A DNA stretch of 64,000 nt, taken from NCBI GenBank assembly GCA_936432065.2, contig OW386292.2:135299460-135363459 (forward strand). Reading direction: 5' to 3'. Below the pieces are notes generated by a model that was not told the origin of the DNA, did no database searches, and saw nothing but the letters and a program-made list of their open reading frames with translations. Shown here piece after piece: positions 22,040 through 33,837 of the stretch (the first letter of the stretch is position 1; each line of letters starts with the position of its first letter). The stretch comes from Rutpela maculata. Lineage: Eukaryota > Arthropoda > Insecta > Coleoptera > Cerambycidae. Both the position numbers and the translations under genes were made by a program.

Positions 22040-22258
22040 TTTCTTCGAAACTTGCAGAATAATAACCCAACAAAAAATAAAAAATGAATCATCCACTATC
22101 CAGGTTATTTTTCTTCTTCTATTGGTGGCAATGCGTTGGTAAGAAGATTAAATAAGGTTATGTTGGAATATTCAACTTGTAAGCACGACTGCGACTGTTC
22201 AGATTATAATATTTATAAAAAGTCGTTTACTTGTTACCCATTTATTGTGTTGTAGAAA
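22040..22258. promoter_or_regulatory. 219-bp divergent promoter region between genes A and B
   Basis: The two start codons face away from each other across 219 bp. A TATA-like ATTTATAAAAAG lies at about 22209-22220 for gene B. GTTGTAG just before gene B's ATG could be a 5' UTR splice acceptor, so one or both transcription starts may lie elsewhere. Shared control is an inference from the spacing. Confidence 0.5.
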
Positions 22259-22366
22259 ATGGGAAACCAAGAAAGATTATGCGGACTTTGTCTGAACACG
22301 TGTGGTAACTTTGAAGCCATAGAAGGGGATATGAAACACGTCTTGGATATAGTTTTAGTACAAATC
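22259..22366 (+). CDS. Gene B exon 1: start and first half of ZAD1
   Basis: ATG at 22259 gives MGNQERLCGLCLNTC and ends LDIVLVQI at donor GTAAGT (last base 22366), 36 codons, phase 0. It matches gene A exon 1 in position of the CxxC and in the donor. Confidence 0.85.
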
Positions 22367-22405
22367 GTAAGTGTAGAAAAGAACGCTCAATTATAAGGGC
22401 GAAGT

Positions 22406-22812
22406 GGTATTTGTCCAGAACATCGCCTTGTCGGACACAGAAAAACTATTTATACTGACACACTCTACACATCAGCAGTTGTTCATTGCACATTTTCATT
22501 TCTTGTGCAAACACCCGAATTATTCCTTGCCCTATATATACATTAGGTATTCGTTATTGGTTATCAAAAATGTAAATTACGTTAATTGGGCGCTGTTTGA
22601 TTACTTTATAAATTATTCCTTTCCCTAAAATACGTTAATGGTTAGAAAAAATTTATAGGCGAACGGTGCGGTTGAATGAATAATATAATAGGGCAAGGAA
22701 TAATGTTTGTGTTTGCACATGACAATGTACCATGAACAACTGTTGATGTGTAGAGTGAGTCAGTATAAATAGTTTTTCTGTATCCGACAAGGCGATGTTC
22801 TGGACAATCACC
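22406..22812. repeat. Inverted repeat of about 110-150 bp in gene B intron 1
   Basis: TTGTCCAGAACATCGCCTTG through AACTATTTATACTGACWCAC and beyond at 22410-22535 recurs inverted at 22690-22810. The two sides are separated by about 150 bp. A transcript would fold into a long hairpin. Element ends and target repeat are unclear. Confidence 0.65.
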
Positions 22813-23159
22813 GTTAACTTTTCATGAAGTAAAAAATACATCAATGATATATTCAAAGGAACCATTCATGCACACAAATTACGACCTTAACTTAATTTAA
22901 GTACGTTAGTAATCATTTAACTTCTTAAATTAATTCCCATTTAATTTTTTAATATTTATTTTATTCGGATAACCTAAAAGCATATAGTGACATTATTGAT
23001 GCTATCGAGGCCAATAATAATCTTTGTGTCTTTTTAGTGAATATTATTCATTTCATCAGCATAACACAAACAGATTACACCTGCGTAGGTATCTTAAGTG
23101 TTTTACATTAACATTCACTTCTTAAGTTTTTAAGTTTAAATTTTAAATAATCCTTTTAG

Positions 23160-23471
23160 GATTTAACTGCAATACAGGAACCTGTGATGTGTACAAAATG
23201 TACAGGAATGCTTATAAAATGTTTTGATTTTAAAGCAGTCTGCTTCGATACACATGATTATTTAGTTCCATTCCTTAATAGCAATGAGGGTGTCAAACTG
23301 AATCTAAAAGATGTCTACCTGAGCAAAAATGGGAATGGTTCTGGTGTTCCGGAAAATCAAGGCGTATGTGGATTTTGCATGGGTTCAGTAAAAAATAGTT
23401 CCGTTATATCCCTTGATGTTGAAGAGGGAGACATATTGAAGAAAATGATAGAACAATGTCTTCCAGAATTG
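23160..23471 (+). CDS. Gene B exon 2: second half of ZAD1 plus first half of ZAD2
   Basis: The acceptor AATCCTTTTAG precedes GATTTAACTGC, and the donor GTATGT follows 23471. It is 312 nt, phase 0 to 0. It opens DLTAIQEPVMCTKCTGML with CFDFKAVCFDTHDYL, then has GVCGFCMGSVKNSS and ends IEQCLPEL. The ending followed by DLSIIKKPVICSAC of exon 3 reproduces the continuous ZAD pattern. Confidence 0.85.
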
Positions 23472-24149
23472 GTATGTATCAATTATAACTTCGACAATAC
23501 TAGTCTTGATGCCAGATGATTTAGAATTGCCTTTCTAGTTAGTCTTTTTATTAACAAAATGTCAAACTAAAAGTACCTACATTTCAATCATAGAATGCCC
23601 AAGAAAATGCTTATGTTTTTCTGCAACTGCCTTATCGCCTACTCCCCCTCTTCTCTTTTGGACTAAGATTCTCTTATTGCTTCTTGCACCAAAAATCCCT
23701 CACATTTTTATTTATTTATTTGTTTATTTAATTTTTAATTATGCCTCGTAATATTTAAACACAATATATACATTATTTATTTCAAAAATCAAATATTCCC
23801 TAGAGAAACAGCAATTTTTGAATGGATGTAATGTATATATTTGTGTAATATATAACTTGATGTTGCATTGTGGATGCACATATTTTTTTTTTGCCGTTTG
23901 TTTTTGTTTCGCGAGATCAACCTGTTCACCTTGGTGGTTCTGTTGTTGTCATTATTACAAAATATAAAATTTATTAATATAAAACTTCACATTGAATTGT
24001 TGAATGTTAAATAAGTACAGTTTTATTTTTCTTGTAATTTTAGATTTACCTATATATTTCTTTTTGGTCTTTTTTTGCTAATTTGGTAAATGGAAAAAGA
24101 GTTGAACTTGCACCATTTTTACTTGTGAGTAAAATAAATGTATTATTAT

Positions 24150-25545
24150 TTTTATTATTATTATAGACATAGCAAATGACCCACTTTCTCAGCCGCAACT
24201 GGAAACTACTCACAGATCTCCCAAGCATATTTGGGATTCGGCTCTATTGGAGCCCGTTCCAAGTTATTGCACCTTGTCGGCGATGGTGGTGCATCCTCCT
24301 ACAGCTCAGTGTCCAGACCCCAACAAAGGACCCTAATCCAGAATTTTTCATAAAATATGCACAGTTTCCAATAGTGCGATTTTCTGCATTCCTTGGGCAC
24401 TCCGTTGACTTAAGTCATGGCCCTTCTTAACAGTTCCGAAGGCTCCTACATTATTGACACAATTGTGGGCTTTGCATTCCACATTCTGCTTATTTCTATT
24501 TGTACTTACTCAATTTCTCTGTTTCCTTAAGCATCACATTGGCATTATTTGGTATGGATACATCAGTCAGCAAAGAGTAGCACTCCTGCATTATTATGTA
24601 TGATGATGTCTAGTCGATTCATCTGAATTTCTCTGTCAGTTATAATCGACAAGTCTCACGTAATTGTGACATCGTTGATATTGACAACCTACTACACTAT
24701 AATATTACCATGTGACTGACTGGCATGTTCTTCTACTAGGCCACACATCCTACACTTGCTGTTATCAAGCTATCTGAAGATGATCATCTGGTGTTTAGTG
24801 CTTGGTGCGGTACTACTATTGTTAAACATTCCATTTTTTCCCTTCAAGTCCAAGCCTTTCAACCACTTCATAGACGCTTTTTTATTAACTGCTGGATGGT
24901 CAAGATCACGGAAGAACTGTCCATGCATCGGCTTTGCGTAGAGTACTTCTATTTTCATCTTTTCGATGCTGGTTTTGATTATCTTCTTGGCGCCCTCGTC
25001 AGCTGTTTCGGTTCCTAGATATTCTTCCTGGATTTTACACACTTTCTTTTGAATTGTTTATATATTTTCTTGTCCTTATCATGGTTTTTAACTTGTGAAT
25101 TTGTCATTCCCTGTCCGATATATGTGCTCAGTTCCATGATAGAGGGGCCATAAGTAGATTCTAATTCTAATCATCCATGGCTGCCACTGCTCCTCTTAAT
25201 CTATAACCTGTACGCATCTGCTTTCGGATGATGAATTCCACCCATAGTTAGGATTTTTCTCTTCTTCCGATCCGTTTTCAGGATGTCGCTCCAAAGCTAA
25301 AGAGAATTCCAAAACTGTGGGTAACTGCGGGGATAGCAATAGTGTTGAACGATGCGATTTTGTTCTTAGCATTTAGCTCAGTCTTAAGATGTCATCTAAT
25401 GCGATGGCAGTATCCCCGACTGTCGATTGCGGCACACTCCTCAACATCCAACTACTTATATATTTCCCTCAGATCAACATATTCAGTACGATGTTCTGAC
25501 TTTTTATATGTTTGCCTCATTGGAAGACTACTGTAGCACATTTGT
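24150..25545 (-). pseudogene. R4/Dong-like LINE remnant with restriction-like endonuclease region
   Basis: The reverse strand reads, with frameshifts, KILTMGGIHHPKADAYRL, then STYGPSIMELSTYIGQGM, then HGQFFRDLDHPAVNKKAS, CRMCGLVEEHASQSHGN and MNRLDIIIHNNAG followed by ADVSIPNN and ETEKLSKY. The last block matches the C-terminal restriction-like endonuclease of R4/Dong-type elements (PD, then D about 13 residues later), here with Pro changed to Leu. The HHPKAD and CxxC blocks are usual upstream of it. Stops and frame changes show it is dead. It is absent from duplicate copy 2, so it is a later insertion. Confidence 0.6.
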
Positions 25546-25559
25546 CTAAGGTGTACTAA

Positions 25560-27300
25560 TACTCGTAAGAGAGGTAAATAAATACACAGAAATTCCAGAG
25601 GTTAAAGCTTTATCCTTAGAAAAACATAGAACTTTCATGTATAAAAATTAAATATGGTCTAATATTATCAGTATATAGATCACCTTTAGGTATCATAACA
25701 ACATTTTTAGAGAAACTAAATGCTGCTCTAGATTTTGTTACAAGCAAGTAAAATGAAGACAATGTATACTTTACAGACGATTTCAATATTAATTTTATGA
25801 TAGAATCAAATGCAAAAAATAGTCTGTAAAATTTATTAGCATCTTTTAATCTTCACAAAACAACAACAGATCCATCTTGAATAACAAACACATCTAACAG
25901 TTGCACAGACAACATCTTCACCAATGTAAATGTAGAAACTTGTGATATTGAAACCGTCAATTTACACATATCCGAGCACAACTTCTTGAAATGCCATGTA
26001 AGACTGATAATTCTAAAAATATGAAACTGTAAAATTGAGGGAAATAAATGACGAAAATATCTACCTGTTTAAGAATAAGTTATTATCAATAAATTGGGTA
26101 GCCTCACTTGGAAACAAAGATGCAGTGGAGAAAAGAAAGAAAAGAAAATAAAATGGTACAATGAACAATTAAAGCAAACGAAGAACAACTTAGATGCTAA
26201 AGACACTATACAGATGGTAAGGAATGATGAAGAAACTGCTAATGCCTACAGTCAGCTGAAGAATACTTATATACAAAAGATAGATGATGCAAAAAAATTT
26301 ACAAATGATGAGTATATAACTAAAGCAGAGTATAAAAACTGAGAAATATGGTCAGTGATAAAATCCTAAACCAAACCGAACCAAAAGTCCCATACAGCCG
26401 AAAAGTCAGTATTAGCTGCAAATGAATTGAATGCATTTTTCTCAAGACTCAGAGCCATAGAAAAATTAAAGTATACACCAACTACTCCATGTGAACTTTT
26501 GAATAACCATCATATTAACAACTCAAGGTCAATATATCTAAATAAAGTTAATGGAAACGAAATAAGGGAAATACTTATTAACATAAAAAACAAGAAGATT
26601 GAGAATATTTTTGGAGTGTCGACTTCTTTGCTAAAGAAAATTGTGGCAGAAATCGTAATAATAAATAAATGCATAGAAGCGGGAATATTTCCAGATAAAA
26701 TGAAATATGCCAAAATAATTCCAGTATACAAAAATGACATAAACAACTACAGACCAGCAGTTGATAATCATGAAGAAGTTGAAGCAATATGTTGTGATTA
26801 AGCATTTAACCCCGTTGATGACAAAATACTTCCGAACAAACTTTGTTATTAAGGAGTCCGCGGACTCCTCACACACTAATAACATCTTATTTAATGAATC
26901 AAAATCAGACGACTAACTGGAAGGGAGAAATCTCAGAAACAGTGGTTATGACACAAGGCATTCCTCAAGGATTGGTGCTTGGTCCTATCCTATGAATAGG
27001 ATATACTAATGATCTACTTGCAAATGTTAATGTCATTGGTACTACTTTTTTATGCAAAGGCGAGAATGGAAATGACCTCCCAGAACAAAATGAAAAGATA
27101 TGGACACAGGCAAATGTCTGGTTTGCAGCCAATCTACTATTATTAAATCAGGCTAAAACTGAAAGTTTAAAAGTAACTACAACAGGCCGAAACCAAAAGT
27201 CCACAAACTTTCTGGGGATAACAATGTATGGAATTTTGTTATGGAGAACAGCAGCAGAAGTCCATAGAATATTTATTCTTCAAAAGAAAGTATAATAGTT
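25560..27300 (+). pseudogene. Jockey-like LINE remnant: endonuclease end and RT
   Basis: A decayed endonuclease region shows IYRSPLG and TDDFNINF. A charged linker (KIKWYNEQLKQTKNN, 26094-26342) and an RT start follow (EIREILINIKNKK at about 26560, INNYRPAVD near 26745). The next block, ICCD-AFNPVDDKIL, joins directly, so the first RT blocks are deleted. GIPQGLVLGPIL, YTNDLLANVN and GITMYGILLW follow with stops. The part from 26762 on is shared with 54310-54870 and so predates the segmental duplication. Confidence 0.75.
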
Positions 27301-27419
27301 TTATAAAAAAGTAAAAATAGGTACCGATTTTGTTAAAAAAGATTTGCTGATTTAAAAGTTAAGATGGTATTTTTATTTAATAGATATTTATTGATAAGAA
27401 TAATAACGCATTAACTATT

Positions 27420-27628
27420 TCTATATTCTTACCTGAGATGGTGTAATCTTCTTTAAAATGCAAATAATGAACTGTCATAGGGTTACTCTTTTCCCATATA
27501 CAACTTTGGCAACGTTTTCTTCTTTCGTATAATTTGTGCCTTCCAGATTCATGGGTTATTAAAATTTTCTGTCCTACTTTTTGAAAACTATGATTCATTA
27601 AACTTGCTACCTTCTTCAACAAAAACAA
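27420..27628 (-). pseudogene. THAP-like domain scrap
   Basis: The reverse strand reads QKILITHESGRHKLYERRKR then NPMTVHYLHFKEDYTIS. The ending resembles the C-S-x-HF-x-E-D-Y close of a THAP zinc finger, with the Cys replaced. The equivalent stretch at 55010-55200 has VHSLHFKEEDY but also a stop. It could derive from a THAP-bearing transposon or host gene. Evidence is thin. Confidence 0.3.
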
Positions 27629-28585
27629 GCTTATTCTTAATCCATCAAAAACGCATTATATGATTTTCTCTAAAAGACGTAAAATTCCAGAACTTACACT
27701 AACTCTCAATGACACTTTGCTAAAAAGAGTAGACAATTGGAAATTCTTGGGTCTCTATATCGACCATCAATTAATTTGGGATGAACATGTTGGCTTTGTG
27801 GTCAGTAAATTAAATAGTGCGTACTTTGCTATTGTTAATCTTAAAAACATCTTAGATATTAAAAACCTAATGAATGTCTATTATGCCTTGGCTTACTCAC
27901 AACTAAACTATATGGTACTTTACTGGGGTCAGACAACTGAACTTAATCGAATTTTTGTGATACAAAAAAGAATAATACGCAAGATTTTTTCTATGGGTCC
28001 ACTTGAATCATGTAAGCCCATTTTCAAAATGCATCATATTTTGCCACTCCCTTGTATAGTCATTTACCAAGCGCTAATTTTTGTAAAAATGAATGAAGGA
28101 AAGTTTCCACAAAATAACTCGGTACATCACCATGACACTAGGTCAAATAGTAACATTTATGTTTCAAACATTAATTTGTCTATGTATAAAAAAAGCCCTT
28201 ATTACTTCTGTAGTGATATATACAATCACCTACCTAACTCTTTTAAGCACATTAACTCGGTAAGTAAATTTAAAAAATATATAAAGGGCTACCTTCTCGA
28301 CAACTGTTTTTACTCTATCCAAGAATACTACAATAAGTAGTTTAAACTGCATTATTGCATTGTTTTTTACATTTTTAGCTGCGCACCTTGAATATGTTAC
28401 CTCTCTGTTTTATTTTTATTTGTTTATTTATTTTAATCATTTAATTCATAAGATTTTACATTTAGTGTTTATTACTGTTATACTTGCCTATTAATTATTG
28501 CTATTCCATCTTTTATACCTAATATATGACGTTGTCGATATCTTTATAAGATGATACGACAATAAAGTTATTATTATTATTATTA
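27606..28585 (+). mobile_element. 5'-truncated LINE 3' end
   Basis: An open frame at 27660-28340 encodes the C-terminal RT region: KLILNPSKTHYMIFSKRRK, WKFLGLYIDHQLIWDEHV, QLNYMVLYWG and KKYIKGYLLDNCFYSIQEYY. A 3' UTR ends in AATAAAGTTATTATTATTAT at 28560-28585. The empty site in the duplicate (around 55205) shows it inserted after the duplication, with a small loss of target. It cannot move by itself. Confidence 0.85.
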
Positions 28586-28589
28586 GCAC

Positions 28590-29285
28590 CCATGAACACA
28601 ACAATTTCTGTTGTTCATGGATTCAGCTTTTGATGTTGCCATAATTTCACAATTCATTAGTAGGTAAACAGATACCAATCAAGTCAAATTTTAATCCCGT
28701 TTGAGAGAAATCTTCAATGGGGATTTTTTTATGCAAAAATCGCAAAAATCCAAAGGCGACAAAACCATTATTACTGTATAAACAGGTACAAATTACGTCA
28801 AATCCCAATCCCATCAGAGAGAATTTTTTTATGCAAAAATTATAAAACATCCTAGTCGTAAAACCCCTTATGGTCAGTAAATAAATAAAATCACATCCTG
28901 AGAGAGCGTTGTTAATGATCTGAGGTAGTGTAGCCTTGACCTATTATTTATCTGTTGAAGTATATCTTATCTTGAACCAGTTTGGGAGTGGAAAAACGGG
29001 TCAGAATGCTAAAAATAAATTGGTGTCGCGTCACCTAGACGCATAGTAGTGAGTTCTTCTTCATTGTCAACATTTACCAAAGCAGTGTTTTCTTTATAGT
29101 CAGCGAATAACAAAGACCAAATGTCTGTACAGTTTCTCCTGTTCCACATTATCAAAAACCCAACACTCCAATTTTTTTCTTTTTTTACTGTATAGATTTA
29201 TCCAATTTTATCTCTAATTTGCGCAAATTGAAATCTTTAATTTCATATATGATTTCATTTCCAATGTTTAATTTTCTGTTGATAG
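28590..29285. other. Gene B intron 2 distal part, no gene seen
   Basis: Two similar pieces near 28660-28740 and 28780-28860 share GTCAAATYYYAATCCCRT and TTTTTTTATGCAAAAAT, a diverged direct repeat of about 115 bp. The remainder matches the intron before the duplicate exon at 55751 in part. No frame is convincing. Confidence 0.4.
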
Positions 29286-29785
29286 GATTTAAGTATTATC
29301 AAGAAACCTGTAATCTGCTCAGCCTGCCATGGATCTCTAGAGGATTATTTTAGTTTTGTGACGAACTGTTCGATTACAGAGAAAAAGATTAAGAAATATA
29401 GGGAAGGTCAAGTTAAGTGCAGTAGTGGTAAAATAGAGCTAAGCAGATTGTTCCAGTTTACAGTAAGTGATGTAATAGGTGATGCCGATAGTATCCTGGT
29501 TGATGTAATCAAACCAGAACTACAATTCTGTGAAGAAAGAGAGAATGCTGATGAGAGAAAAATTTGCGATTTTGAAGAGGAGATTGACTATCAAAATAAA
29601 TGTTTTATGAATATGGATGATATGTTGTTTAACGAAAAGCAACAATTTTCGTCAAACGTTATGTTGGAGTGTAAAGAAGAGAATAATATACTTAACGAAG
29701 AGGAAAACTTGGTTGAAAAGGAGGACTATAAATTTTTAGTAAACAATGAGATTGAAATAAAAACAAATGAACGCGAGTTCAACAG
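29286..29785 (+). CDS. Gene B exon 3: second half of ZAD2 and acidic linker
   Basis: The acceptor TTCTGTTGATAG precedes GATTTAAGTATT. The exon opens DLSIIKKPVICSACHGSL with F-x3-C, then runs through about 130 residues rich in Glu and Asp to EIEIKTNEREFN and a split Arg codon at donor GTAATC. It is 500 nt, phase 0 to 2. The finger exon at 41331 supplies the missing base (AG plus G). Confidence 0.85.
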
Positions 29786-30090
29786 GTAATCATAATAATA
29801 ATAATACTTTATAATTATAATTTAATAATTCTGTTGATCACAAATACATGATATAGGATAAGCATAGAAATAAATAACATACTGGAAGGTGCACTCGATC
29901 ACAGAAAGTGAAGGGAAAAGAGAAACATATCTGAATCGTTTCTTTTTTGCCTACTAGTCTAACTGAACACATCAGCTTATTTAATCATGTGCATTTAAAG
30001 TTTCATCGTGTGGTAGAGGCAGCAAGTAGAATATTTAGAGATGCGAAGATGTAGAATAGAATTGTATAATACCATTGTATACATATTTTA

Positions 30091-30486
30091 TAGGTTTGTT
30101 CCAACACACCACCGAACCAGTTTAGGAATGGTTGAGTACATTGCGCAAAGTGAATGTAGCGTTCCAACACACTTGTACTAGGAGTCGTGTGTTCCAACAT
30201 ACTAGGTATCTGAATCGGTTCCTGAAATGTTAAATCAGTCCGTGGAGTTTCCTCAAACTCTTAGTCAGAGACATGTGCATAGTGTAAATTTACCAAAATT
30301 TCATTCTGCCACAGTTCACAGATTGGTTAATCTATAGTAGTAGTAGTAGGACAGTAGACAGAAAACCGTTCCAGCATGTTGCCATTCTTAATTCACACGA
30401 ATACTAGTACATTATTAACGCAAGCATATGGAACAGTTCATGAAATGATACATGTACGATACAAAAACTGAGTGTTGGAGCAAACC
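30091..30486. mobile_element. MITE-like element with GGTTTGTTCCAACA ends
   Basis: AGGTTTGTTCCAACACA near 30092 and TGTTGGAGCAAACCTT near 30470 are inverse with one or two mismatches. GTTCCAACACAC is repeated internally at 30163 and 30190. No coding is seen. Target repeat is not clear. Confidence 0.6.
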
Positions 30487-30605
30487 TTATGTATCATAAA
30501 AAATGATTTAATACCACCGGTATAAAATTACCTGTCAAACAAGTTACCCACCTTTTCGTTTGAGGTTATGCGCATGGTCATTTTAATATATCTACAAAAC
30601 TAGGT

Positions 30606-30740
30606 CTATTCCTTTGCACTAAAAGTGTAGCACTGAGCTGAACTGGTGTTAATTTGTCTGTCTTTAACTGATGACCCCCACATTGATGCATCTCTGTCAC
30701 TCAAAATTAGTGTCACACTCCTGGTGCAAAGGAATGGACT
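30606..30740. mobile_element. Short MITE-like inverted repeat
   Basis: TCTATTCCTTTGCACTAAAA at the left and the inverse near 30715-30740 (GTGCAAAGGAATGGACTG) give about 30 bp of imperfect TIR around 75 bp. Confidence 0.5.
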
Positions 30741-31450
30741 GTGGAAGAGGATTAATGGAAAACGAGTTTTTTTTTTAATTGTCCAGTTTCTGTTTTTGTG
30801 TTTGATAGCATAGAAAAATGTTAACTTTATATCTGTTTTTTAAATATTCCCACCAATATTTAAATGTTATTATACAGAAGTATTATAAGGTAAAGGTAAA
30901 ATACCGTGTTTATACGTCTCTACCATATATACCATACCATACAAATACCATATTCTATATGATATTGTAGGAAGGTATTATAAACCTGAAAATAAAATAC
31001 CATGTTCATACATCTCTAAATATTATATACTCAAGACCAACCTTAAACAGGGCGCTCAAAAATTTCAAATATATGAATTTTCCCAAGAGTAAACTACCTT
31101 CATTTTCAATATGAAACTAAAATGCCACTCGATAAAGTTGCTTATAATTACTTTCTTTGTCATAATCTAAAAATATGATTTTTTCCCTTTTATTTCTTTT
31201 GTAATTAAACACAGTAAATATGATAATAACCACATAGATATTTTGATTGCAGTGTTCCTTATATATGGGAAAATAAAGAAATTGAGACAATGGTGAAAAC
31301 ATGATTTAAATAATATTTAATTTAAATCGTGGATTTTGACTAAGAAAGCAGTTATGTGTATCTTTTTCCAAATGACATTTTCCTTCTAAATGAAAAACAA
31401 AGGTAGTTTACTCTTTAGTAAAATTCATGTTTGAAATTGAGTGCCTTATA

Positions 31451-33822
31451 CAGGGTGTCCCACTTAAAACTCCCGGCGCCATTTTCTCGATAACCAGAAG
31501 CAATATTTGAATTCTGTAGAAGGTATCCACTAGAAGATATAAATGATTTCGGTTCTTAGTAAAAATTGTTATTTTACCCATTTGAGGTATAGATGTTACG
31601 TGGCCGAAATAAAAATGGGTTTACAATTTATTTCATGCAACAAAATAATTACAATGTTTACTTTTTACATCAACTTTCAGAGCGACAACTGAACAGTATA
31701 CGTCTAAAACTACATTTCTCTTTGAAATAGCATTCAGGAGTATTTATAGTGAATAAGTACCTAGCCTAGCTAGCTACATTTAAGAAACCACATTCTAGAA
31801 ATTTATAGAAATGGGGGAATTAATGTAGAGGTTCGCCCATTCGACCCTAAAGTGTATCTAAACTAGCGGATGTTTACATCCTTTACATTTAAGAGCGTAC
31901 CTTTGATAAAAGCTGCTTAAAATAGGAAACATCTTATGATGGGAAGATTAGTTATTTTTATAAATATTGTTACGAGTAAACACCCTTGGGGATATGCAGC
32001 ACAAAATACATCTAGGTTATGCCATCTATGAGACAGTAGAAACGCTCTGGAACATTGGAGAAAAGAACCGAGACTTCTAGATAACGCCGCGCCGTTTCTA
32101 GAATAATTCCGGAAGTAATCACTAGAGGTATATAATAAGGCCGTATTCTCGGCGGGAACACTGAACTCTACTATTATAAATGGAAGGCCAATATAGGTAT
32201 ATGCGTGTGAACAAAATACGGCAATTACGCCACAGATTAAAACTCAAAATATAAAGCCACGCGTCGACGCAGTAGAGAAATTGATGTCTGTGCTTGAACC
32301 AAACCGCTGTCTACGGAAGTTATGCGCTGACGCGATTCTGTGTTTTATTCGTTTCCCATAGATTCCGTAGCGTAAGTCTTGGATTAAATGAAATTTACAG
32401 AGTCGGTGTCACCCATTTTATTCTTTGTTTATTTCTGTCATTTATGTAAAATTGTTATAAATTGATTATTTTGTGAAATATATTTTGTGACTGTTATAAA
32501 CAGTTAATTGAGACAATATGGTGCAATCTTGTATGGTACTGTGTTGCAAGAATCGTTGCAGTCTCGGGTTTTAAACAATTGCAGTAACAATAAGACCGGC
32601 TCTGGGGTATTTTGTAGTGCGATTGCGCTCCGCTTTACGGTCGCCATACTTGCGCGAGGTTCAATTTCACGTAAAAATTGGTATGGATATTAACCTTCCA
32701 TTTATATAGTAGAGTTCAGTGGGCGGGAACAGGAAGTTTTGGAATTGACAAGTGAGGTTAAGACTACAAAGTAAATACAAAGTGATAAACATTGTTAAAG
32801 GTTATTTTTAGTTAGTATAGTGTATTTAAGTTAATAATAGTATTGTGAAGTATCCTATAAGTTATTTAATAAAGTGTGAGTGGTTATCTCTTGTTATAAT
32901 TTTTGGAACCCACGGAATTTGCAAGGGTGGTTTCCTAGAGGTGGAAACACGTCACAATATCGATATTTGAGATTGTAACATAGATGGCATTGCAATGCAA
33001 AGAAGTTGTTCGATCCTAGGAACGATGATATGAGGTGCATGGAGAATTATATTATAAGCAACTTTTTTAATATGAACAGTTTTCGAAAAATCACTGGTTT
33101 TCGAGATATTTGAATTTCAATGTAATTTTTCAAGTAATAGAAATCGCATTTTTTCTCATATGTATACAATTTTCAGTGTAAAATTTAGTCAAACATACAA
33201 CATGAACATGACGCAAAAATTAGACAATACACAATAAACAGAAATGTCAAAATCTTTAATTTCCAAACAGCAGTTGCAGCCCCACCTTTGTTTTACATGA
33301 AAAAAAAAAGTTATTTTGTTTTGAAATTAATATTTCATTACCATCTAAATCCGCTTGATTCACTATAAAAAATAAGGGACTTATATTCTAAAATGTATTT
33401 TAAGTTATGACGATTTCTAAATTTTAAAAAAATTGTATTTAAATTCAGATATCTCGAGAACCAGTGATTTTTCGAAAATTGTTCGTAGCATAAAAGTTGC
33501 TCAGAATGTAATGTTCCATCATTTGCACCTCATTTCAGCATTCCTAGTATCAAATAATTTCTTTGCATCGCAACGCCATCTATACATCAATTTGTAAAAT
33601 GACCGTTTTTCCTCAAGACTGACATCATTTATATATTCTAGTGAACAACTTTTACATAATTCAAAATATCTCTTTTATTTATCAAGAAAATGGCACCGGG
33701 AGTTTTAAGTGTATAAAATAAAATTCGTATTTTTTTAAGCAACATTTCTTTATGAATAGTAGTCTAAAAATTAAAATTTAAGTCCATTTGTGGTATATGT
33801 AATTCCATTCAGGGACACCTTG
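31451..33822. mobile_element. TA-flanked palindromic element (CAGGGTGTCCC ends)
   Basis: The ends TA-CAGGGTGTCCCA and, inverted, TA-CAAGGTGTCCCTG lie at 31449 and 33824. The long arms pair: ACTTAAAACTCCCGG with CCGGGAGTTTTAAGT, and further in, CATAGATGGC with GCCATCTATAC around a centre near 33250. TA duplication and these ends fit the Tc1/mariner superfamily. No transposase is present. The left arm is split by a solo LTR at 31968-32956. Confidence 0.75.
31968..32956 (+). mobile_element. Solo LTR, 989 bp
   Basis: The sequence starts TGTTACGAG, ends ACGTCACA, and is flanked by ATAT at 31964-31967 and 32957-32960. This is the TG...CA form with a 4-bp target repeat usual for Ty3/gypsy elements. 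It contains GTATATAATAAGG (TATA-like, about 32128) and AATAAAG (about 32868) as candidate promoter and polyadenylation signals. It is more GC-rich than its surroundings. An internal inverted repeat pairs about 32160-32195 with 32693-32725 (AGAGTTCAGTG). No internal retroviral genes remain. Confidence 0.7.
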
Positions 33823-33837
33823 TATAGTCTCTGAATC

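Larger units (their letters stand above)
22910..29880 (+). repeat. Segmental duplication, copy 1 (partner 51964-58072)
   Basis: From TAATCATTTAACTTC at 22910, intron, exon 2, downstream intron, a jockey-like LINE remnant, a THAP-like scrap and exon 3 all recur in the same order and direction at 51964 onward. Copy 1 has extra insertions (the R4-like LINE and the LINE at 27606-28585); copy 2 has others (52075-52600, the foldback arm at 53645, 56283-58022). Homology fades near 29880. Confidence 0.8.

Noticed and set aside
24046..24430. Host exon after the acceptor-like CTTGTAATTTTAG near 24045
   Set aside because: The site is shared by both duplication copies, but no open frame follows in both; the downstream sequence belongs to unrelated insertions.
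32079..32118. Heat-shock element (TTCTAGAATAATTCCGGAAG)
   Set aside because: Spacing of the GAA/TTC blocks is off by one and there is no expression evidence.
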